Origin: Enterobacter sp. 10-1
GTDB lineage: Bacteria; Pseudomonadota; Gammaproteobacteria; Enterobacterales; Enterobacteriaceae
Assembly: GCA_002270295.1 (NCBI GenBank)
Contig: NISF01000008.1
Span: 222,076-286,075 of the forward strand
DNA length: 64,000 nt
Direction: 5' to 3'
This document shows, one piece after another, positions 17,598-24,745 of this stretch. A program made the position numbers and the translations under genes. Numbering within the stretch: the stretch's first letter is position 1; each line of letters opens with the position of its first letter. The notes under the pieces were generated by a model. That model was not told the DNA's origin. It made no database searches and was given only the letters and a program-made list of their open reading frames with translations.

Positions 17598-18479
17598 ATG
17601 AACATAAAAAACAAACTGGCAGCATCCTGGCTGGCGCTGGGTCTGATTACCGTGCAGGCGCAGGCAGCAGATTTCGTTGTTGGCAGTAAAAACTTTACCG
17701 AACAATATATCCTGGCGGAAATTTATGCCCGTGCGCTGGAGCAGTCGGGCCTCTCCGTTGAGCGTAAAACAAACCTGGGCGGAACCTTAATCGCCCACGC
17801 GGCTCTGCTGAAAGGCGAAATTGATATGTATCCGGAATATACCGGTACGGCGCTCAGCGCGGTGGTGAAAGGCACTCCCTCCTCCGACGCCGCACAGGTA
17901 TTTAAACAGGTCAGCGACGCCTACCAGCAGCAATACCATCTTACCTGGCTACAGCCTGCCCGCGTGAACAACGGCTACGCGCTGCTGGTTAGCAAACAGA
18001 CGGCAGAAAAATACCACCTGAAAACGCTCTCCGATCTCGCTAAAGCCGCTCCGCAACTGACTATTGGGGCAGGCGCAGAGTTTGGCGATCGCCAGGACGG
18101 TCTGAAAGGGCTGGAGCAAACCTATGGCATTAAATTTAAAGCCTTCCGCCAGTTTGCCAAAGTCGGCCTGCGTTACGACGCCCTTGCTGCCGGGCAAATC
18201 GACGTAGCAAACGGCTTTGCCACCGACTGGCAAATCGCTGAAAACCAGTACGTTGCGCTTGACGATGACAAACACCTCTTCCCTCCTTACGAAGTTGCGC
18301 CGGTTGTGCGCGACGCGGCGCTGCAGGCGCATCCCCAGGTTCGCGACATTTTAAATAACGTCAGCCAACTGCTTGATAACGCCACCATGCAAAAACTGAA
18401 TGCGGAAGTGGAAAAGAATAAAGAAGAACCGAGCGATGTGGCGGAAGACTTTTTGCGCAAAAAGGGCCTAATCAAATAG
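17598..18479 (+). CDS. OpuC/OsmF-type ABC binding protein (quaternary amine)
   Basis: Periplasmic binding protein of the glycine-betaine/choline/carnitine family (PF04069). 293 residues with a signal peptide to about residue 23 (VQAQAADF). The family start VGSKNFTEQYILAEI, the GEIDMYPEYTGTAL segment and YDALAAGQIDVANGFATDWQ are intact. First gene of a seven-gene operon with two permeases, an ATPase and a MIO-less ammonia-lyase homologue. Transporters of this family (EgtU in Streptococcus pneumoniae and its Helicobacter counterpart) import ergothioneine, so a trimethylammonium amino-acid derivative is my preferred ligand, by inference from the next gene. Confidence 0.88.
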   Translation: MNIKNKLAASWLALGLITVQAQAADFVVGSKNFTEQYILAEIYARALEQSGLSVERKTNLGGTLIAHAALLKGEIDMYPEYTGTALSAVVKGTPSSDAAQVFKQVSDAYQQQYHLTWLQPARVNNGYALLVSKQTAEKYHLKTLSDLAKAAPQLTIGAGAEFGDRQDGLKGLEQTYGIKFKAFRQFAKVGLRYDALAAGQIDVANGFATDWQIAENQYVALDDDKHLFPPYEVAPVVRDAALQAHPQVRDILNNVSQLLDNATMQKLNAEVEKNKEEPSDVAEDFLRKKGLIK

Positions 18480-18488
18480 GGTACGATC

Positions 18489-20033
18489 GTGACAACGACA
18501 CTTATGCTGGGTGATGCACCGCTCACGCTTGAAGACGTGCGGGCGGTCGCCGACTGCGGCCAGACTGTCGCGCTGGGAACGCAGGCGCAGCAGGCCATTG
18601 GCGCATCTTTTGATTTTCTGATGCGCAGCATCAGCGCCGGAAAGCGTATCTATGGAGTCACCACCGGACTCGGCGCAAATGTCGATACCACGGTACTGCA
18701 CGCGCAGGGCGGCCGCCACGATGAGGATCTGCTACAGGCAATTCAGCGGCGAATCCCGCTGGCGCGGGCAGTGGGCGTAGGGCCGCAGGCAACGCCTGCA
18801 CAGGTCCGCGCGATAATGCTGGCGCGTCTTGCGGGCCTGGCACAGGGCGCATCGGGCATTTCTTTGCCCGTGGTGCAGACGTTGCTGGCCTTTCTCAACG
18901 AAGGTATTCATCCCCGAGTTCCGCTTATCGGTTCGATCGGCGAAGCGGATCTCGCGCCGCTGGCGCATATCGGCCGTGCGCTCGTTGCCGATGGCGAGGC
19001 CGAATATCGGGGCTCGGTGGAATCGGTCTCCACATTGCTGAACCAGACTAGAGTGGCGCCTGCACCGCTGCGCGGAAAAGACGGGCTGGCGCTTGTCTCA
19101 TCCAATGCCGCAAGCGTCGGCCTCGGTGCGCTGCTTCTGCTGGATATAGCCCGGTTAATAAACGCTCACGCGGGTGCCATAGCGCTCTCGTTTGAATCGT
19201 TTCGCGCCAACGTTACGCCGCTAACGCCCTGGGCGGCGCGAATGCGCCCTGCGCCGCAGCAGGCAGAAACCGCCGCCTGGCTGCTGTCGCTTCTGGATGG
19301 CAGCCCGCTGCTCCAGCCCGACGGCGCACGCGCCTTGCAGGATCCGCTCAGCTTCCGCTGCGTCGCACCGGTGCTGGCCTGCGTGCGCCACGCCTGGCTA
19401 AATGCGCGCGCGGCGGTCGAACTGGAACTCAACAGCGCCGACGACAACCCCGGCCTGCTGGCAGAGCCGGAACTGGTGCTGGCAAATGCCAATTTTGACG
19501 TCACGCATCTGGCGCTGGCGCTGGAAAGCCTCGGGCTGGCCCTCGCCCGCCATGCCGCGTGCAGCGGTGAACGCATCATGAAACTGATGTCGCCCGCCGC
19601 CAGCGGCCTGCCGCGTTTTCTCACCCGCCACACCGGGCAGACAGGTTTCGCCACGCTGCAAAAAACGGTTTCCGCACTGGTCAGCGATATCGCGCACCAT
19701 GCCCAGCCGCTCTCCCCACTGACAATACCGGTGGCCGATCGGGTTGAAGATTACGCCTCGCAGGCAATGGGCATCGTAGCCAAAACCACGCGACTCATGG
19801 AAAGCCTACGCTATCTGGTAGCAATTGAACTTTTGGTGGCTGCGCAGGCGCTGGATCTTCAGGAGGCCCCGCAGCCCGGGCGCTATGCAGCGGCGCTACA
19901 TGACAAAATCCGCGCCCGGGTGGCGCCGCTGGATGAAGACCGCGCCAGCGCTGGCGACATTTCCATTCTGGCCGACGCGATAATGCAGCCGGAATGGCTT
20001 GCAGGCCAGGCCGTATTGCTGGAGACCTCCTGA
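18489..20033 (+). CDS. HAL/PAL-family lyase lacking MIO triad; candidate ergothionase
   Basis: 514-residue member of the aromatic amino-acid ammonia-lyase family. The N-terminal tyrosine loop is present (YGVTTGLG, 55-62), as are GASG-I-SLP (120-126) and the later NSADDNPG (bases 19431-19454). In true histidine ammonia-lyases the cofactor forms from Ala-Ser-Gly in GSxGASGDLAPL. Here residues 148-157 read GSIGEADLAP: one residue shorter, with no Ala-Ser-Gly, so no MIO can form. From memory, ergothionase, which eliminates trimethylamine from ergothioneine, belongs to this family and works without MIO; its homologues are reported in gut bacteria and pathogens. The gene lies inside an osmoprotectant-type ABC operon and overlaps the next gene by one base (TGATG). 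Alternative: a lyase for another betaine such as hercynine. Confidence 0.72.
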   Translation: MTTTLMLGDAPLTLEDVRAVADCGQTVALGTQAQQAIGASFDFLMRSISAGKRIYGVTTGLGANVDTTVLHAQGGRHDEDLLQAIQRRIPLARAVGVGPQATPAQVRAIMLARLAGLAQGASGISLPVVQTLLAFLNEGIHPRVPLIGSIGEADLAPLAHIGRALVADGEAEYRGSVESVSTLLNQTRVAPAPLRGKDGLALVSSNAASVGLGALLLLDIARLINAHAGAIALSFESFRANVTPLTPWAARMRPAPQQAETAAWLLSLLDGSPLLQPDGARALQDPLSFRCVAPVLACVRHAWLNARAAVELELNSADDNPGLLAEPELVLANANFDVTHLALALESLGLALARHAACSGERIMKLMSPAASGLPRFLTRHTGQTGFATLQKTVSALVSDIAHHAQPLSPLTIPVADRVEDYASQAMGIVAKTTRLMESLRYLVAIELLVAAQALDLQEAPQPGRYAAALHDKIRARVAPLDEDRASAGDISILADAIMQPEWLAGQAVLLETS

Positions 20034-20656
20034 TGCGCTGGGCGACACGACACTATGACGACATTCTACTGGCGCTCTGGCAGCACCTGGTACTGGTCGG
20101 CGCCGCGATGCTGATGGCGTTCGTTATTTCGCTGTTTCTCGGCATTACCACCGCCCGCCGCCCGCGGCTGTACGCGCTGGTGATGACGGTAACCGGCATG
20201 ATTTTTTCCATTCCTGGGCTGGCGCTATTCGCCCTGCTCATTCCGTGGCTCGGCATCGGCATGCTGCCGGCTATCGTCGGATTGACGGCCTATGCGCTGA
20301 TGATCCTCACCCGCAATATTGCTGCCGGTTTTCACGCTGTTCCGCTGGACGTCCGCGAAGCGGCGCGGGGAATGGGGTACGGCACCTGGCGCAATCTGCG
20401 CGAAGTGGAGCTGCCGCTGGCGCTACCGTTCATCATCACCGGCCTGCGCATTGCCACCACCACGCTTATCGGCATCGCTACGGTCGCGGCATATATCAAC
20501 GCCGGTGGGCTTGGCTCGATTATTCTCGCCGGGCTGGATCAGCGCTATCCGGAGAAAATATTTATCGGCGGCGGATTAACGTCACTGCTGGCGATCGGCG
20601 CGGATCTGTTTTTTGTCCGGCTCCAGCGGCGTATTTCACAAGGGAGAAGCCAATGA
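20033..20656 (+). CDS. OpuC-type ABC permease 1
   Basis: Inner-membrane permease of 207 residues with about five helices. The EAA loop is VREAARGMGYGTWRNLREVE, and GGLGSIILAG closes the core. ATG 20033 shares a base with the lyase stop and has GGAGA upstream; a start at 19994 would lie inside the lyase and is rejected. Pairs with the second permease to form the channel. Confidence 0.9.
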   Translation: MRWATRHYDDILLALWQHLVLVGAAMLMAFVISLFLGITTARRPRLYALVMTVTGMIFSIPGLALFALLIPWLGIGMLPAIVGLTAYALMILTRNIAAGFHAVPLDVREAARGMGYGTWRNLREVELPLALPFIITGLRIATTTLIGIATVAAYINAGGLGSIILAGLDQRYPEKIFIGGGLTSLLAIGADLFFVRLQRRISQGRSQ

Positions 20657-21285
20657 TAACGCAGGCATGGCAATGGGTGCTGGATAACCAGCCGCTGTTC
20701 TGGCAGGCGGTGTGGCAGCATCTGACGATGTGTGGGCTTGCGCTCAGCATCGCCCTGATTATTGCGATCCCGACGGGTGTGCTGATCGCAAACCTCCCTC
20801 GCCTCGCCTTTATCATCACCAGCGGCACCAGCACGCTGCGGACGATCCCAAGCCTTGCGATCCTTGCGGCAGTTATGCCGTTTCTCGGCATTGGCCTGCT
20901 GCCCTCGGTCGTCGCGCTGGTGGTGCTGGCCGTGCCGCCGATTTTGCTCAACACGTGCACCAGCATTCAGTCCGTTAACCCGGATACGCTCTCAGCGGCG
21001 CACGGCATGGGGCTCACCCCCTGGCAGGTAACAGGCAGAATCGTGCTGCCTTTGGCGGCCCCCGGTATCCTCGCCGGCTGTCGTACCGCCGCCGTACAGG
21101 TGGTCGGCGGAGCGGCACTGGCGTCATTTATCGGCGGCGGCGGTCTGGGTGATTTTGTCACCACCGGCATTGCCATCATGGACATGTCGCGCCTGTTAGT
21201 AGGCGCGGTGCCAATTATTCTGCTCGCTGTGGGTATCGAAGCGCTTTTCGCCCTGCTAGAGCGTCTGTGTTATCGACCTGGTTAA
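20653..21285 (+). CDS. OpuC-type ABC permease 2
   Basis: 210-residue membrane permease, partner of the previous gene and overlapping it by four bases (ATGA). Family features are FLGIGLLPSVVALVVLAVPP, the coupling loop LSAAHGMGLTPWQVTGRIVL and the end motif FIGGGGLGDFVTTG. The open frame extends upstream to 20245, but that part is antisense to sense within permease 1 and has no membrane character, so ATG 20653 is chosen. Confidence 0.9.
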   Translation: MITQAWQWVLDNQPLFWQAVWQHLTMCGLALSIALIIAIPTGVLIANLPRLAFIITSGTSTLRTIPSLAILAAVMPFLGIGLLPSVVALVVLAVPPILLNTCTSIQSVNPDTLSAAHGMGLTPWQVTGRIVLPLAAPGILAGCRTAAVQVVGGAALASFIGGGGLGDFVTTGIAIMDMSRLLVGAVPIILLAVGIEALFALLERLCYRPG

Positions 21286-21297
21286 AGGGCTAATCTA

Positions 21298-22269
21298 ATG
21301 ATTAAACTGGAAAATATTAGCAAAATTTATCCCGGTTCGCCGCGTAAAGCGCTTGACGATCTCTCCATGACGTTTGAAGAGGGAACCACCACGGCCCTGA
21401 TTGGTCCTTCCGGCTGCGGCAAAACCACCACCATGCGCCTAATTAACCGCCTGGAACAGCCCACCTCCGGGCGTGTCTGGGTAAACGGGCACGATGTCGC
21501 AGCGGAAGATCCGGTGATGCTGCGTCGGCATATCGGCTACGTCATTCAGAACGTCGGGCTGTTTCCGCATATGACCGTCGCGGACAACATTGCCACGGTG
21601 CCGCGTCTGCTGGGCTGGAGCACCGCGCGCATTCAGACACGGGTGGAAACGTTGCTTGAGCTGGTAGGACTGGATGCCCGGCAATACGCCAGCCGCTTTC
21701 CTGCGGCGCTTTCCGGCGGTCAGCGACAACGGGTAGGCGTTGCCCGCGCGCTGGCAGCGGACCCGCCCGTCATGCTGATGGATGAACCGTTCGGCGCCAT
21801 CGACCCCTTGGTTCGCGGGCGATTACAGACCGAGTTTAAGCAGATTCTGCAGCGCGTGAAAAAGACGGTGATTATCGTCACTCACGATCTTGATGAGGCC
21901 ATCAAAATGGGCGATCGCATCGCCATTATGCGCGAAGGGCGACTGTGCCAATACGCCCCTCCCGCCGAAGTGCTCTCAGCTCCGGCAGATGAGTTCGTCG
22001 CGGCTTTCGTCGGCAGCGATGCAGCGCTGAAACTTCTGGCTATTACCCCGGTGGCCCAGGCGATGGAAACGTCTCTGACCGCTAATCATCCGCAGCGGCT
22101 TGACGTGAACGCCACCCTGAAAGACGCGCTGGCGCTGATGCTTTCCCGGCACGCCGACAGCATCACCGTCACCGAATACGGCTCGCCCGTCGGCGTATTA
22201 ACCCGCCAGCGGCTTTTCACCCACGTGCGGCCCGATGCGGACCATACGACCTATGAGAGAAATTTATGA
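21298..22269 (+). CDS. OpuC/ProV-type ABC ATPase
   Basis: Energises the quaternary-amine transporter. 323 residues: Walker A GPSGCGKTT at about 36-44, Q-loop YVIQNVGLFPHMT, signature LSGGQRQR, Walker B VMLMDEPFGAIDP and the H-loop in VTHDLDEA. The C-terminal ~70 residues carry a single CBS-like segment (VNATLKDALALMLSRHADSI) rather than the tandem pair of ProV/OpuA. Starts 12 bases after permease 2 and overlaps the next gene by four bases. Confidence 0.92.
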   Translation: MIKLENISKIYPGSPRKALDDLSMTFEEGTTTALIGPSGCGKTTTMRLINRLEQPTSGRVWVNGHDVAAEDPVMLRRHIGYVIQNVGLFPHMTVADNIATVPRLLGWSTARIQTRVETLLELVGLDARQYASRFPAALSGGQRQRVGVARALAADPPVMLMDEPFGAIDPLVRGRLQTEFKQILQRVKKTVIIVTHDLDEAIKMGDRIAIMREGRLCQYAPPAEVLSAPADEFVAAFVGSDAALKLLAITPVAQAMETSLTANHPQRLDVNATLKDALALMLSRHADSITVTEYGSPVGVLTRQRLFTHVRPDADHTTYERNL

Positions 22270-23270
22270 CTCAAAGCATACACTTAACCTGGCTAAACGG
22301 CCCTGATGTTGACCAACTGCAGCTCACGGACGCGGAAATCCTCGCGGCGGTGGAGAACGAGCTGCGGGCGCAGGGGCAGAAAAAAACCGTCATTGAACCG
22401 CGCGTGCATTTAATTCCCGATAAAGCGTTTAACGGCCACTTTAACGTACTGCGCGGTTATATCGAGCCGCTGGGGCTCGCGGGGGTAAAAATCGTCGGCG
22501 ATTATGTCAATAACTATACGCTCGGGCTGCCCTCGGAAATGGCTCTGCTGAACCTTTTCGATCCGCGCACCGGCATGCCGGTTGCCATTCTGGATGCGTC
22601 GGCGATTACCGATATGCGCACCGGCGCGCTTACCGCGCTTGGCGCGCGCCACCTCGCCCGCCGCGACAGTAAGGTGCTGGGGCATATCGGCGCACGGGGC
22701 ACCGCTTACTGGAACGTTCGTCTGCTCAACAGCATTTATGATTTTGATGAAATCCGCATTCATTCCCGTCGCCCGGAAAGCCGTGACGCTTTTGCACGCC
22801 GTCTGGAGCAGGATCTCGGCAAAAAAGTCATCGTCACCGACGACTGGGAAAGCTGCGTGCGTAACGCGGATATTGTGGTCGAAGCCTCGCGTCTTGATGC
22901 GCCGACGCCGCTGTTAAAAACAGAGTGGATAAAACCCGGCGCCTTTGTCGTGCCCTACGGCACCATGAGCGCCGTGGAGCTGTCGCTTACCGACATTATG
23001 GATAAGCTGGTGGTGGACGATTGGGGACAGTGCAAAGGAGGCATGTTTGGATCGCTACGGGCCCATGTAGAGGCCGGAAAATTAAGCGAGCATACTCTGC
23101 ATGCCGAGCTGGGCGAAATTGTCGCCGGGGCGAAACCCGGTCGTGAAAACGATGGCGAAACCATCCTCTTCTGGCATCGCGGGCTGTCGCTAAGCGATAT
23201 TGCACTGGGGCATGCGATGCTGGAGAAAGCTCGCGCGCTGGGTGTTGGTCAGGAGCTACGCTACCGGTGA
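22266..23270 (+). CDS. Ornithine cyclodeaminase / mu-crystallin family protein
   Basis: 334 residues of the OCD/mu-crystallin fold: an N-terminal dimer domain (RVHLIP, VKIVGDYVNN) and a Rossmann domain (VLGHIGARGTAYWNVRLLN, with IRIHSRRPESRDAFA) that should bind NAD(P). GHIGARG replaces the usual GxGxQA, so substrate use is probably atypical. Family members include cyclodeaminases, ketimine reductases and amino-acid dehydrogenases. I recall database names such as tyramine oxidase subunit B for similar proteins, without knowing experimental support. Translationally coupled on both sides (ATGA, GTGA). It may process the acid or amine product of the upstream lyase. Confidence 0.78.
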   Translation: MTQSIHLTWLNGPDVDQLQLTDAEILAAVENELRAQGQKKTVIEPRVHLIPDKAFNGHFNVLRGYIEPLGLAGVKIVGDYVNNYTLGLPSEMALLNLFDPRTGMPVAILDASAITDMRTGALTALGARHLARRDSKVLGHIGARGTAYWNVRLLNSIYDFDEIRIHSRRPESRDAFARRLEQDLGKKVIVTDDWESCVRNADIVVEASRLDAPTPLLKTEWIKPGAFVVPYGTMSAVELSLTDIMDKLVVDDWGQCKGGMFGSLRAHVEAGKLSEHTLHAELGEIVAGAKPGRENDGETILFWHRGLSLSDIALGHAMLEKARALGVGQELRYR

Positions 23271-24073
23271 TCGTTAACGCGCGAATGTACTCGGTCACCC
23301 CGACGGCCGCAGAGGGGTGGAAAAGGCTCCTGCTCGAAGCAGTACGTCGCGCCGGGCTGAAGGCAGAGATTTTTGACTACCCTGCCCCAGCCAGGCTGGA
23401 AGGGCTGTGGACTCGTTCCGATCTGCTGGCGGTATTCATGTGTGGCTGGCCCTTCGCGCAGCGGCGCTTTCCGGTACGCCCCGTGGCCGTGCCGATTACG
23501 GAAGACGCCGCCGGAGAAGGAATACCAGGGCACTACCGTACCCTGTTTATGGTGCCGAAGTCGTCTACCGCCGAAAGGCTGGAAGAGACCTTCGGCGGGC
23601 GGCTGGCGTATACCAACCCTGAGTCGCACTCCGGCTATAACGCGGTGCGCTATCATCTGTCGGCGTACCTTAGGGAATCGCGAAAAACGCTTTATAGCAC
23701 CCTTGTCGGGCCGCTGGTGACCCCGCGACGCGTGCTGGAAACGCTGGCGGCGGGCGAAGCGGATGTCGGCCCGCTGGATAGCTATGCCTGGTCGCTGCTG
23801 CGCCGGTATGAACAGGAATTAACGCGCCATGTGCGTATCCTGGCGCGCAGCGCGCCCGCACCGATGCCTTTACTGGTGGCAAGCGATATGGTTGACCAGC
23901 AGGTCATTATGGCGCTGCAAACGGCGTTGCTGACGCTGAATACAGAACAAGATGCCACGCTATTATGGCCTCTGGGGCTTCGGGGATTTATCGCCCCCTC
24001 CGCCGACGCCTGGCAAGTGCTTTGCGACCGGGAAGAAGTTGCGTTCTCCAGAGGCTATGACATGCTGCGCTGA
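23267..24073 (+). CDS. PhnD-like binding-fold protein without signal peptide
   Basis: 268 residues with the type 2 periplasmic-binding fold of the phosphonate-binding (PhnD/SsuA) group: YRTLFMVPKSST, then LAYTNPESHSGYNAVRYHL and GEADVGPLDSYAW. No signal peptide is seen from GTG 23267 (coupled to the preceding stop by GTGA) or from ATG 23285. It is therefore probably cytosolic and not the transporter's binding subunit, which is the first gene of the operon. It may be a ligand sensor or an enzyme using this fold. Last gene of the operon; function unknown. Confidence 0.7.
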   Translation: MIVNARMYSVTPTAAEGWKRLLLEAVRRAGLKAEIFDYPAPARLEGLWTRSDLLAVFMCGWPFAQRRFPVRPVAVPITEDAAGEGIPGHYRTLFMVPKSSTAERLEETFGGRLAYTNPESHSGYNAVRYHLSAYLRESRKTLYSTLVGPLVTPRRVLETLAAGEADVGPLDSYAWSLLRRYEQELTRHVRILARSAPAPMPLLVASDMVDQQVIMALQTALLTLNTEQDATLLWPLGLRGFIAPSADAWQVLCDREEVAFSRGYDMLR

Positions 24074-24699
24074 AAACGGCGTTTCATGCTGTCGCTCCAT
24101 TATTCGCGCCGTATGCTATTACATCGTTACATGATAGCCGCGTCTTGAACCGCTCGATAATAGTTTGCCACCCTTGCGCACGCACAAACAGTAGTCTCGA
24201 CCACCATCTATTGGCAGTTCAAAAATATTCACCAGACAGGCCCTTATCCAGATATGGCATAATGAATAGGTACCGGGCAGAAGCGCTGTCAGTGATAATT
24301 CATTGTATCATTGGGGGTACTTTAGCGTTCTTCGGTAATAGCGTAATTGCATGGCTGAATATTACCTACATTATCATAGCGCACGGCCCTTCCACTATTG
24401 CCTCGGCCGATCGGACCATCACATTATTATTAATAACCGAGGGATAGCCACTGATGCTTTAAAGCGTCTGCGGCTATTCACCCAACAAATACACAGGAAA
24501 AACTGGAACTCATAGCAAACAGAATGTTAATCGTGGATATGATTCCGGGTCCAGCACCACTCCACGCCAGCGTAATAAACGAAGCCGCGCGTCCGGCGCG
24601 GAACATCCTCGCTACTGCAGCTGCCGCACGCCTTTCATAAAACCACCTCGAAAGCCCTCTTCTCACCCGATCGCATTGCCTACTTTTTTTTCTCCACAT
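24074..24699. other. Intergenic stretch without a supported gene
   Basis: Short open frames occur on both strands, but none has a ribosome site, a family motif or a sensible composition. A minus-strand stretch around 24540-24650 shows a weakly membrane-like frame (ITLAWSGAGPGIIST) that could be the relic of a permease; I cannot name it. Confidence 0.45.
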
Positions 24700-24727
24700 T
24701 AAATGTTACGTTATAACATAACATTTA
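24700..24727. promoter_or_regulatory. Zur-type operator before metal-uptake operon
   Basis: A 28-bp palindrome starting TAAATGTTACG and ending ATAACATTTA, with 13 of 14 base pairs matching. Its centre GTTATAACATAAC fits the enterobacterial Zur consensus (GAAATGTTATANTATAACATTTC). It ends only 18 bases before the start codon of the TonB receptor, so a bound repressor would block both promoter and ribosome access. A Fur box would need a GATAATGATAATC-like core, which is absent. Confidence 0.75.
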
Positions 24728-24745
24728 ATAATTTGATGCCGATCG

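Noticed and set aside
18489..20033. Ammonia-lyase homologue as a dead histidine ammonia-lyase (hutH pseudogene)
   Set aside because: The frame is complete at 514 codons and coupled to its neighbours, and the altered loop fits a MIO-free subfamily better than decay. No hutU, hutI or hutG is nearby.
24145..24447. 100-codon frame with hydrophobic stretch before the Zur box
   Set aside because: It begins at a TTG without a ribosome site, lies in AT-rich DNA and matches nothing I know.
24700..24727. Reading the palindrome as a Fur box
   Set aside because: The GATAATGATAATC-type core is missing, while GTTATAACATAAC fits Zur.
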